In this document: one piece after another, positions 33,738 through 41,703 of the stretch
How the letters are laid out: every line of letters starts with the position of its first letter
Position numbering within the stretch: position 1 is the stretch's first letter
Assembly (NCBI GenBank): GCA_964412195.1
Contig: CAYPNP010000028.1
Coordinates: 1 to 56,410 of the forward strand
DNA from: CAYPNP01 sp964412195
Lineage (GTDB): Bacteria; Acidobacteriota; JAAYUB01
Length of the DNA: 56,410 bases
Direction: 5' to 3'
Position numbers and translations under genes: made by a program
Notes under the pieces: model-generated
Seen by the model: the letters and a program-made list of their open reading frames with translations, nothing else
What the model was told of the DNA's origin: nothing
Databases searched by the model: none

Positions 33738-34892
33738 ATGAAAAACAAGAAGCTGTTGGTGATCCCGCTGGTGGTGGTGGCCGCCGGGGCCGTCCTGCTG
33801 TGGTTCCTGTTCCGCTCCGGGGACGACCGGGGTGTGATCCGGATCTCCGGCAACATCGAGGTCACCGACGCGGAGGTGAGCTTCAAGATCCCCGGCCGGG
33901 TGGAGCAGCGGCTGGTGGACGAGGGGGACCGGGTGTCCGCCGGGCAACCGGTCGCCCGGCTGGACAGCCGCGAGCTGGCCCAGGAAGTCGCGCTCCGCCA
34001 GGCGGAGGTCCAGGCGGCCGAGGCGGTCCTGGCCGAGCTGGAGGCCGGCTCGCGGCCGGAGGAGATCGGCCAGGCGGCGGCGGCGCTCCAGCGGGCCGAG
34101 TCCAAACTGGCGGAGCTGCAGGCGGGCAGCCGGCCGCAGGAGGTGGCCACGGCCGAGGCGGCGGTGGCCAGCGCCCGGGCCGAGCTGGACCGCCTCGAGA
34201 CCGACTACCGCCGGCAGGAGAACCTCTACCACAAGGAAGTGATCTCGGAGCGGGAGTTCCAGGCGGCCAAGGCGGCCTACGACGTGGCGGCCGCCCGGCT
34301 CCGGCAGGCCGAGGAGCAGCTCCTGCTGGTGCGGGAGGGGCCCCGCAAGGAGCAGATCGACCAGGCCCGGGCGGCCCTGGACGAGGCGCGGCAGCGCTAC
34401 GTGTTGGTGAAGAGGGGGCCCCGCGCCGAGACCGTGGCCCAGGCGCGCGCCCGGCTGCAGGAGGCCCGCGAGACCCTGGCCCTGTCGCAGACCCGGCTGG
34501 GGTACGCCGAGATCGTCTCGCCGCTGACCGGCGTGGTCCTGTCCAAGAGTACGGAGCCGGGGGAGTTTGTCGCCGCCGGCACCCCGATCGTCACCGTGGG
34601 CGACGTCGAGCACTGCTGGCTGCGCGGCTATGTCGAGGAGACCGACCTCGTCCGGGTCCGTCTCGGCCAGCCGGTGCGGGTGACCACCGACGGCCTGCCC
34701 GGCAAGGCGTACGACGGCAAGGTGTCCTTCATCTCCTCCGAAGCGGAGTTCACCCCCAAGAGCGTCCAGACGCAGAAGGAGCGGGTCAAGCTGGTCTACC
34801 GCATCAAGGTGGACGTTCCCAACCCTTCCCTGGAACTCAAGCCGGGCATGCCCGCCGACGGGGACATCCAACTCGACCGGAGGGCGAAGTGA
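33738..34892 (+). CDS. HlyD/YbhG-type periplasmic adaptor
   Basis: 384 aa. N-terminal membrane anchor (residues 5-24), first lipoyl half IRISGNIEVTDAEVSFKIPG, a very Ala/Glu/Arg-rich coiled coil (about 70-245) with internal repeats around AGSRPEEI and AGSRPQEV, second lipoyl half (LGYAEIVSPLTGVVLSKS) and a beta-barrel. It links the inner-membrane ABC exporter to TolC. It overlaps the next gene by 4 nt at its stop codon. Confidence 0.9.
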   Translation: MKNKKLLVIPLVVVAAGAVLLWFLFRSGDDRGVIRISGNIEVTDAEVSFKIPGRVEQRLVDEGDRVSAGQPVARLDSRELAQEVALRQAEVQAAEAVLAELEAGSRPEEIGQAAAALQRAESKLAELQAGSRPQEVATAEAAVASARAELDRLETDYRRQENLYHKEVISEREFQAAKAAYDVAAARLRQAEEQLLLVREGPRKEQIDQARAALDEARQRYVLVKRGPRAETVAQARARLQEARETLALSQTRLGYAEIVSPLTGVVLSKSTEPGEFVAAGTPIVTVGDVEHCWLRGYVEETDLVRVRLGQPVRVTTDGLPGKAYDGKVSFISSEAEFTPKSVQTQKERVKLVYRIKVDVPNPSLELKPGMPADGDIQLDRRAK

Positions 34893-35887
34893 CGGGCATG
34901 TCCGCGATCCGCGCCGAGGAGCTGACCCGGGTCTTCGGGCCGGTCCGCGCCGTGGACGGCCTCTCCCTGGACGTGACCGGGGGCGAGATCTTCGGCCTGG
35001 TCGGGCCGGACGGGGCGGGGAAGTCCACCACCATGCGCCTGCTGACCGGCATCCTGGCGCCCACGTCGGGCCGGGCTTGGACGGCCGGCCGCGACATCGT
35101 CGCGGAGGCGGAGGCGCTCAAGGCGGACATCGGCTACATGAGCCAGCGCTTCGGCCTCTACCAGGACCTGACTGTGCTGGAAAACATCCAGTTCTACGCC
35201 GACATCTACGGCGTGCCCCGGCGCGGCCGCGAAGCGCAGGTCGAACGGCTGCTGGCCTTCAGCAACCTGACTCCGTTCAAGAAGCGCCAGGCCGGCAACC
35301 TGTCCGGCGGCATGAAACAGAAGCTGGGCCTGGCCTGTGCGCTGATCCACACCCCCAAGGTCCTCTTCCTCGACGAGCCGACCAACGGCGTGGACCCCGT
35401 CTCCCGGCGGGACTTCTGGCGGATCCTCTACCAGCTGCACCGGGAGGGGGTGACCATCTTCGTCTCCACGGCCTACCTCGACGAGGCGGAGCGCTGCAAC
35501 CGCATCGGCCTGCTCAACCAGGGGCGCCTGCTGGCGGTGGGCACCCCGCAGGAAGTCAAGCGGCTGATGCGGGGGCGGCTGCTGGAGGTGCGGGCGTCCG
35601 ACCCGCGGCGGGCCGCGGAGGTCCTGCGGCGGGAGCTGGCCGGCGCGCCGGTGGGCCTGTTCGGCGACCGCGTCCACCTGGTCAGCGCGTCGCCGGACGC
35701 CGACACCGTCCGCGTGAACCGGTCCCTGGCGGCGGCGGGGCTGACGCCGGCGGAGGTGCGCGAGATCGAGCCGTCGCTGGAGGACGTGTTCGTGTCGGTG
35801 CTGGGGGACCGATCGGCGGATATCGGACGTCGGAAATCGGATATCGGATCTCGGCCTTCGGAAATCGGTGGCCAGGGGAAGCTATGA
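34889..35887 (+). CDS. ABC exporter ATPase 1 (YbhF N-half-like)
   Basis: 332 aa. GTG 34889 has GGAGGG 4 nt upstream and overlaps the adaptor stop; ATG 34898 is the alternative. Walker A GPDGAGKSTTMR, Q-loop MSQRFGLYQDLTV, signature NLSGGMKQKLGLA, Walker B VLFLDEPTNGVDP and an H-loop replaced by Ala (VSTAYLDEAE instead of the usual TTHYMDEAE). The last about 25 residues (from GDRSADIGRRKSD) are encoded by a degenerate GGAAATC/GGATATC word array and are almost certainly not part of the ancestral fold. It pairs with the second ATPase gene. Confidence 0.9.
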   Translation: MTGMSAIRAEELTRVFGPVRAVDGLSLDVTGGEIFGLVGPDGAGKSTTMRLLTGILAPTSGRAWTAGRDIVAEAEALKADIGYMSQRFGLYQDLTVLENIQFYADIYGVPRRGREAQVERLLAFSNLTPFKKRQAGNLSGGMKQKLGLACALIHTPKVLFLDEPTNGVDPVSRRDFWRILYQLHREGVTIFVSTAYLDEAERCNRIGLLNQGRLLAVGTPQEVKRLMRGRLLEVRASDPRRAAEVLRRELAGAPVGLFGDRVHLVSASPDADTVRVNRSLAAAGLTPAEVREIEPSLEDVFVSVLGDRSADIGRRKSDIGSRPSEIGGQGKL

Positions 35888-35983
35888 GAACGCATTTCAC
35901 CCTATCGCTTTCTGTGATGGAAATTTCTTTGCACCGTCCTCGAGTTTTGGAACGAAATCCGAAGTCCGATGCCCGAAGTCCGG
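35811..35983. repeat. ATCGGA/ATCCGAAGTC word array with inverted partner, entering a coding region
   Basis: 35811-35870 repeats TATCGGA/AAATCGG; 35955-35983 is the inverted form (AAATCCGAAGTCCGATGC). The left arm lies inside the 3' end of ATPase 1 and extends its reading frame. Confidence 0.75.
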
Positions 35984-35999
35984 CCCAAGGTGAGAGAGC

Positions 36000-36968
36000 A
36001 TGAACTCCGAATTGACCGCGGTCACGGTCAAGGATCTGGAGCGGCGCTTCGGCGACTTCGTCGCCGTCAACCGGATCAGCTTCGACGTCCGCCGGGGCGA
36101 AATCTTCGGCTTCCTGGGGCCCAACGGCGCCGGCAAGTCCACCACCATTCGGATGCTGACCGGCCTGCTGGCGCCGAGCGGCGGCTCGGGCACGGTGGCC
36201 GGCCTGGACATCCGGCGGGAGTCGGAGCGGATCAAGGCCAGCATCGGTTACATGAGCCAGAAATTCTCGCTCTACGAGGACCTGACCGTGGAGGAGAACA
36301 TAGACTTCTACAGCGGCATCTACTGCCTGCCGCCGGCCAAGAAGCAGGAGCGGAAAGAGTGGGTCATCGGGATGGCCGGCCTGCAGGAACACCGCCGCGC
36401 CCGCACGGGAATCCTCTCGGGCGGGTGGAAGCAGCGCCTGGCGCTGGGCTGCGCCATCCTCCACGAGCCGCCGATCCTGTTCCTGGACGAGCCGACCTCG
36501 GGGGTGGACCCCATCAGCCGCCGCCGGTTTTGGGACCTGATCTACGAGCTGTCCGGCCGGGGGATCACGGTCTTCGTCACCACCCACTACATGGACGAGG
36601 CCGAGTACTGCGACCGGATCGGCCTGATCTACCGGGGCGAGCTGATCGCCCTGGGCACGCCCGGCCAGCTCAAGCACGACCTGATGGCCGAAACCGTGCT
36701 GGAAGTCTTCTGCGACCAGCCCCAGGATGCGATGGAGGAGATCGAGCGGCTCCCCGGGGTGCAGGAGGCCTCTCTGTTCGGGAAGGGGCTCCACGTCGTA
36801 GTCACCGATGAGACCGCCGCGACGGAAGCCATCCGGGAATTCCTGCGCGGCACCGGATGCCGGCTCGAACGGCTGGAGCGGATCACACCCTCCCTGGAGG
36901 ACGTCTTCGTCTCGCTGATCGAGGCCCGCGACCGCCGCGACCAGCCCCAGCGGGAGGTGCGGAAATGA
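36000..36968 (+). CDS. ABC exporter ATPase 2 (YbhF C-half-like)
   Basis: 322 aa. Walker A GPNGAGKSTTIR, Q-loop MSQKFSLYEDLTV, signature ILSGGWKQRLALG, Walker B ILFLDEPTSGVDP and H-loop TTHYMDEAE are all intact, in contrast to the first ATPase. In E. coli YbhF both halves are fused in one chain; here they are separate genes, so a heterodimer of one canonical and one H-loop-altered subunit is likely. It overlaps the first permease by 4 nt. Confidence 0.93.
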   Translation: MNSELTAVTVKDLERRFGDFVAVNRISFDVRRGEIFGFLGPNGAGKSTTIRMLTGLLAPSGGSGTVAGLDIRRESERIKASIGYMSQKFSLYEDLTVEENIDFYSGIYCLPPAKKQERKEWVIGMAGLQEHRRARTGILSGGWKQRLALGCAILHEPPILFLDEPTSGVDPISRRRFWDLIYELSGRGITVFVTTHYMDEAEYCDRIGLIYRGELIALGTPGQLKHDLMAETVLEVFCDQPQDAMEEIERLPGVQEASLFGKGLHVVVTDETAATEAIREFLRGTGCRLERLERITPSLEDVFVSLIEARDRRDQPQREVRK

Positions 36969-38098
36969 ATCCCCGCCGCTGCTGCGCCGTTGCCCGCAAG
37001 GAATTCCTGCACATCTTCCGCGATCCCCGCAGCCTCGGGCTGGCCATCGTGATCCCGATGATGCTGCTGCTCCTGTTCGGCTACGCCCTGACCCTGGACG
37101 TGGACAACGTCCCGCTGGTGGTCTGGGACCAGAGCCGCACGCCGGAGAGCCGTGACCTGGTCCAGCGGTTCGACGGCTCCCGCTACTTCACCGTCGCGGC
37201 GTGGGCGGGCTCGTACCGGGACGTGGAGCGGGCCATCGACGCCCAGGACGCCCTGATCGCCCTGGTCATCCCGCCGGAATTCGGCGACGACGTGCGCGCC
37301 GCCCGCCGGGCGCACGTGCAGGTGATCGTGGACGGCATCAACGCCAACACCGCCAACCTGGCCCTCGGCTACGCGGAGGCGGCGGTGATGACCCAGAACC
37401 TCGAGCTGAACCTCCGGCAGCTCCGCCGGTCGGGGCAGCCGCCGCCGCGGGCGCCGCTCGAGATGCGGCCCCGGGTCTGGTACAACGCCGACATGGAGTC
37501 GCGCAATTTCATCATCCCCGGCCTGATCGCCGTGATCATGTCCGTGCTCTCGGCGCTGCTCACCTCGCTGACCGTGGCCCGGGAATGGGAAACCGGGACC
37601 ATGGAGCAACTCATCTCCACGCCGGTGCAGCCGCTGGAGCTGGTGCTCGGCAAATTCTTCCCCTACTTCGTGCTGGGCCTCGTGGACGTGGGCCTGGCCA
37701 TGCTCATGGGCCAGTACCTCTTCCAGGTGCCCCTGCGGGGGAGCGCGGCCCTGGTGCTGGCCATGGCGGCGATCTTCCTGGTGTTCGCCCTCATGCTCGG
37801 CCTGCTGGTCAGCATCCTGACCCGCAACCAGGTGCTGGCCAACCAGCTGAGCATGACCCTGACCTATCTGCCGGCCGTCCTGCTGTCGGGATTCGCCTTC
37901 GCCATCCGGAACATGCCTCTGCCGATCCAGGCAGTCACCTACCTGTTCCCGGCCCGGTACTTCGTCTACATGCTCAAGGGCATCTACATGAAGGGGCTCG
38001 GGGTGGAGTTCATGCTCCTGGAACTGGCCCTGCTGGTGGGCTCGGGCGCCCTGGTGACCGCCCTGGCGGTGGCCGTGTTCCGCAAGAAACTGGAGTGA
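36965..38098 (+). CDS. ABC-2-type permease (YbhS-like)
   Basis: 377 aa from ATG 36965, overlapping the ATPase stop (ATGA). An N-terminal RKEFLHIFRDPRSLGL signature is followed by a first helix, a large periplasmic domain (about 50-170), then five C-terminal helices starting with ESRNFIIPGLIAVIMSV. The elements REWETGTMEQLISTPVQPLE and YLPAVLLSGFAFAIRNMP are typical of the DrrB/YhhJ/YbhS group. It forms the membrane channel with the next gene product. Confidence 0.92.
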   Translation: MNPRRCCAVARKEFLHIFRDPRSLGLAIVIPMMLLLLFGYALTLDVDNVPLVVWDQSRTPESRDLVQRFDGSRYFTVAAWAGSYRDVERAIDAQDALIALVIPPEFGDDVRAARRAHVQVIVDGINANTANLALGYAEAAVMTQNLELNLRQLRRSGQPPPRAPLEMRPRVWYNADMESRNFIIPGLIAVIMSVLSALLTSLTVAREWETGTMEQLISTPVQPLELVLGKFFPYFVLGLVDVGLAMLMGQYLFQVPLRGSAALVLAMAAIFLVFALMLGLLVSILTRNQVLANQLSMTLTYLPAVLLSGFAFAIRNMPLPIQAVTYLFPARYFVYMLKGIYMKGLGVEFMLLELALLVGSGALVTALAVAVFRKKLE

Positions 38099-38101
38099 GC
38101 C

Positions 38102-39232
38102 ATGTTCGAGCGCATCCGGCACATGCTGATCAAGGAGTTCATCCAGGCTTTCCGCGACCCGCGGATGCGCCCGCTGATCTTCTTCGCCCCGGTTCTCCAG
38201 TTGCTCGTCATGAGTTACGCCATCACCCTGGACGTGAAGGACGTGGCCACAGCGGTGTACGACCTCGACAACTCGGTCGCCAGCCGCCGCCTGATCGAGC
38301 GGTTCGCCGGGTCGGGCTACTTCACCGTCACGGCGCGGGTGACCAGCGACGCGGAGGCGCGGGAGCAGCTCGACCGCAGCGACGCCCAGCTGCTGATCCG
38401 GGTGAACAAGGGTTACGAGGATGACGTGCGGGCCGGCCGGACCGCCCCGGTGCAGCTGCTGCTGGACGGCACCGACTCCAACACCGCGGGGGTCGTGCTG
38501 CAGTACGCCAATCGGATCGTTACCGCCGAATCGGCCGAACTGCTGGCGGAGCGGATGCGGCGCACCGCCGGTGCCGTCCGCCCGCTCGAGGGGATCGACC
38601 TGCGGTCGCGGGCCTGGTTCAACGAGAACCTGGACAGCCACCTGTACTACGTCCCGGCGCTGATGGCCGTCATCGTCGCCCTGATTTCCCTCATGCTCAC
38701 GTCCATGGCGGTGGTGCGGGAGAAAGAGCTCGGCACCATGGAGCAGATCATGGTCACGCCGATCCGGCCGCTGGAATTCATCCTCGGCAAGACCGTGCCG
38801 TTCGCCCTGATCGCTTTCGGCGACGTGGTCCTGGTGACCCTGGTGGGGGTGTTCTGGTTCGGCGTGCCGGTGCGCGGCAACCTGCTGGTGCTGCTGCTGA
38901 CCACCACCGTGTTCCTGCTGACGTCGCTGGGCGTGGGGCTGATGATCTCGACGCTCAGCCGGACGCAGCAGCAGGCCATGATGAGCACGTTCTTTTTCTT
39001 CATCCCGGCGATCATGCTGTCGGGTTTCATCTTCCCCATCGAGAACATGCCGCTGGTGGTCCAGTGGATCACCCTGGCCAATCCGCTGCGCTATTTCTTG
39101 GTGGTGATCCGCGGCGTGTTCCTGAAGGGCGTCGGCTTGGACGTGCTCTGGCCGCAGCTGGCGGGCCTGCTGGCAATCGGCCTCTTCACGATGACTGTCG
39201 CCACCCGGCGGTTCAAGAAGACCATGGCGTGA
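38102..39232 (+). CDS. ABC-2-type permease (YbhR-like)
   Basis: 376 aa, starting 3 nt after the preceding stop codon. It is paralogous to the previous permease: IKEFIQAFRDPRMRPLIFFAPV, large periplasmic domain, LDSHLYYVPALMAVIVALISL, REKELGTMEQIMVTPIRPLE and FIPAIMLSGFIFPIENMP. The pair forms a heterodimeric export channel driven by the two ATPases. Confidence 0.92.
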   Translation: MFERIRHMLIKEFIQAFRDPRMRPLIFFAPVLQLLVMSYAITLDVKDVATAVYDLDNSVASRRLIERFAGSGYFTVTARVTSDAEAREQLDRSDAQLLIRVNKGYEDDVRAGRTAPVQLLLDGTDSNTAGVVLQYANRIVTAESAELLAERMRRTAGAVRPLEGIDLRSRAWFNENLDSHLYYVPALMAVIVALISLMLTSMAVVREKELGTMEQIMVTPIRPLEFILGKTVPFALIAFGDVVLVTLVGVFWFGVPVRGNLLVLLLTTTVFLLTSLGVGLMISTLSRTQQQAMMSTFFFFIPAIMLSGFIFPIENMPLVVQWITLANPLRYFLVVIRGVFLKGVGLDVLWPQLAGLLAIGLFTMTVATRRFKKTMA

Positions 39233-39237
39233 GGATA

Positions 39238-39386
39238 CGCATCGTGCTCGTGCTCGTAATCGGACTCGGACATCGGATATCGGACCTGGGACCTGGGAAC
39301 TGGGACCTGGGACTTGGGATTTGGGGCCTGGGACCTGGATGGAGCTTTGAACACGGATTTACACGGATCAGGCGGGATCCAAACGG
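39238..39386. repeat. CTCGTG, CGGAT and TGGGACC word arrays
   Basis: Within 39238-39341, CGTGCTCGTGCTCGTAATCG leads into ATCGGATATCGGA and then about eight copies of TGGGACC/TGGGAAC. 39349-39386 repeats ACGGAT(T/C). They are all direct arrays filling the permease-tolC spacer. Confidence 0.7.
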
Positions 39387-39417
39387 ATTCGAGCCTCGAA
39401 ACGGATCGGAGGATGCG

Positions 39418-40782
39418 ATGGTGAAACGGGCAAGAAACCATTCCGGCTGGCGGAGGTGGGCCGCCGGGCTGTTGCTGGCCGTGGCCGGCGGATGGGCTGC
39501 GGCATCGGAGGCCGGGCCCCCCGCGCCGCTGCCGTCCGCGGCGCCGCTCTCCCTGGACGATTGCGTCCGGGCTGCACTGGAACGCAATCCCCAGATCCAG
39601 GTGGGCGCGGCAGGCGTGGCGGCAGCGCAGGAGTCGGTGGGCGAGGCGAAGGCGCCCTACTGGCCGAGCTTCTTCTTCCACACGGGCTACGCGCGGTGGG
39701 AGACCCACACCTTCTTCCCGGCGTTTCCGAATCCCATCCCCATTCCGCCCACCATCGGCCCCACGAACGACTGGGGGCTGAAGTTCACCGGGCACTACCT
39801 CCTGTTCGACAGTGGCGCCCGGCGCGCGGGCGTGCGGGCCGCCGAGGCCGGCCGGGGCGCGGCGGCGGAGGAGGCCGAGCGGATCCGCCGGCAGCTGGTG
39901 CTGGAGGTGCACCGGGCGTTCTACAACCTGGCCGGGGCGGAGGACGCCGTGTCGGTGGGCAAGGAGAACATGGCCCGGGCCGAGGACCAGCTCCGCCTGG
40001 CGAAGAACCGCAAGGAGGCCGGGGCGGTGCCACTGGCGGACGTGCTGCGGGCCGAGGTCGGCGTGGCCAACGCGCGGCTGGAGCTGCTCCGGTTGCAGAA
40101 CCAGGCGCGCATCGCCGCGGGGGCGCTCAACACGGCCATGGGCCTGCCCAGCGAGACGCCGGTGGCCATCCTGCCCGACTCGGGCCCGCTCGTGCCGCCG
40201 GATTCGACAGACCCGGCGGCCGCGGCGGCCGAGGCGCTGCGGCAGCGCCCCGAGGTCCTCGCCGCGCGGCAGAAGGTGGAGGCGTCCCGCCAGGGCGTGT
40301 CCGGGGCCAAGAGCGCCTTCGGGCCGCGGGTCAATGCCGACGCCGGCATCGGCGTCCGGGACGACAGCTTTTTCCCCGCCGACCCGGAGTGGACCATCGG
40401 CATGTCCATCGACATCCCGGTGTTCACGGGCTTTTCCCTGCAGCGGAAGCTGGGGCGGGCCAAGGCGCAACTGACCCAGGACGAGGCGTTGCTGGCGAGC
40501 CTGTCGCTGAAGGTCCGCCAGGAGGTCTGGACCGCCGCCGCGAACCTGCAGACCGCCGGCGAGGCCATCGCCGCCGCCGAGGTCCTGATCCGGCAGGCGG
40601 AGGAGAGCCTGCGGCTGGCACGCGAGCGTTACGAGGCCGGCGCCGGCGTGATCACCGACCTGCTGAACGCCGAGACCGACCGTGCCCGGGCCGGCCTGGC
40701 CCTGAGCCGGGCCCGCTGGGACCACTGCGTGTCCCGGGCGGAGTTCGACTGGTCGACGGGATCCCTGGGCGCCGGGGATTGA
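39418..40782 (+). CDS. TolC-family outer-membrane efflux protein
   Basis: 454 aa from ATG 39418 with CGGAGGATGCG upstream. Signal peptide 1-26. Two TolC repeats: the first begins LSLDDCVRAALERNPQIQV, the second about residue 255 (AEALRQRPEVLAARQKVEASRQG). Long Ala/Glu helices contain LRLAKNRKEAGAVPLADVLRAE and LRLARERYEAGAGVITDLLNAE, the conserved periplasmic-tunnel motifs. It is the outer-membrane duct for the upstream exporter. Its stop codon overlaps the FNR-type site of the next operon. Confidence 0.93.
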   Translation: MVKRARNHSGWRRWAAGLLLAVAGGWAAASEAGPPAPLPSAAPLSLDDCVRAALERNPQIQVGAAGVAAAQESVGEAKAPYWPSFFFHTGYARWETHTFFPAFPNPIPIPPTIGPTNDWGLKFTGHYLLFDSGARRAGVRAAEAGRGAAAEEAERIRRQLVLEVHRAFYNLAGAEDAVSVGKENMARAEDQLRLAKNRKEAGAVPLADVLRAEVGVANARLELLRLQNQARIAAGALNTAMGLPSETPVAILPDSGPLVPPDSTDPAAAAAEALRQRPEVLAARQKVEASRQGVSGAKSAFGPRVNADAGIGVRDDSFFPADPEWTIGMSIDIPVFTGFSLQRKLGRAKAQLTQDEALLASLSLKVRQEVWTAAANLQTAGEAIAAAEVLIRQAEESLRLARERYEAGAGVITDLLNAETDRARAGLALSRARWDHCVSRAEFDWSTGSLGAGD

Positions 40783-40820
40783 CCCAAGTCAAGGCAGGAG
40801 GGAATCAATCAGATTATAGT
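40779..40820 (+). promoter_or_regulatory. Class-II FNR/DNR/HcpR-type promoter of ric-fprA
   Basis: The palindrome TTGAC-CCAA-GTCAA (40779-40792) is followed by TATAGT (40815-40820). If +1 is 7 nt after the -10 box (40827), the palindrome centre is at exactly -41.5, the class-II activation distance for CRP/FNR proteins. There is no good -35 box, consistent with activator dependence. The downstream genes are NO-response genes, which such regulators control. Confidence 0.65.
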
Positions 40821-40862
40821 GGCGAGCGTAGATTGGGGGACAGACTGAAAAAGGAGGGAGTC

Positions 40863-41609
40863 ATGAACAAGGAGTGGACCCGAAACACCACGTTGCGTGA
40901 GATCGTCGCCGGTTGCCCGCCGGCCCGGCCGGTGCTGGACAAGCTCCGGCTGGACTACTGCTGCGGCGGGGCCCAGACCCTGGAATCGGCCGCGTCCGAA
41001 GCCGGGGTGGATGCCGGAAAGGTCCTGGAGGAACTGCGGCGGGCGGCCGCTTCGGGCGGGGCGCCGGCCGGAGGCTCCGCCGACTGGAGCCGGGCGACAC
41101 TGTCGGATCTGGTTGCGCACATCCTCGAGAAGCACCATGCCTACATGAGAGAGATTCTCCCGCGGATCGGCCTGGCGCTGCCAAAGGTGCTCAAGGCCCA
41201 CGGCGCCCGGCACGGGGCGGTGATCGATCCGCTGCACCGGGAGTTCGAGGGGCTCTGCCTGGAACTCGAGGCGCACCTCGAGAAAGAGGAGCGGGTGCTC
41301 TTCCCGTACATCGAGGCGCTGGGCGCGGCGGCCGCCGGACGGGCGGGCATGGCGCCCCACCACTGCGGCACCGTGCGCAACCCCATCCGCCAGATGGAGC
41401 ATGAGCACACCGAGGCCGGCCAGGCGCTGGCGGAGATGCGCCGCCTGACGTCCGACTACGCGCTGCCCGCCGACGCCTGCCCGACCTTCGCCGGCCTGTA
41501 CCAAGACCTGCAGGCCATGGAGGCGGACCTGCACGAGCACATCCACCTCGAGAACAACATCCTGTTCCCCCGCGCCGTGGCCGTCGAGGCGGAGTTGGCA
41601 GGGGTTTGA
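40863..41609 (+). CDS. ric: Iron-sulfur cluster repair di-iron protein (RIC/ScdA/YtfE)
   Basis: 248 aa; AAAGGAGGG ribosome site. The N-terminal ScdA_N domain has TLREIVAGCPPARPVLDKL and the DYCCGG motif (31-36). The hemerythrin-like domain carries the di-iron ligands in HILEKHHAYMRE, LHREFEGL...LEKEERVLFPYI, MEHEHTEAG and HEHIHLENNILFPRA. It repairs Fe-S clusters damaged by NO or oxidants. It is followed by an NO-reducing flavo-diiron protein, and both are probably controlled by the FNR-type promoter upstream. Confidence 0.93.
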   Translation: MNKEWTRNTTLREIVAGCPPARPVLDKLRLDYCCGGAQTLESAASEAGVDAGKVLEELRRAAASGGAPAGGSADWSRATLSDLVAHILEKHHAYMREILPRIGLALPKVLKAHGARHGAVIDPLHREFEGLCLELEAHLEKEERVLFPYIEALGAAAAGRAGMAPHHCGTVRNPIRQMEHEHTEAGQALAEMRRLTSDYALPADACPTFAGLYQDLQAMEADLHEHIHLENNILFPRAVAVEAELAGV

Positions 41610-41624
41610 GCCAACGAGTACAAT
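41595..41624 (+). promoter_or_regulatory. Possible internal promoter for fprA
   Basis: TTGGCA (41595-41600), an 18-nt spacer and TACAAT (41619-41624), overlapping the end of ric. Weak match; fprA may also be transcribed from the ric promoter. Confidence 0.3.
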
Positions 41625-41703
41625 AGGGCCGGAGATGAACGGGGCAGGGAAGCCCCCCGCGGGCGTCCCTTGCCCGTATACGAATCGATCTGGAGGTGTC
41701 GAG

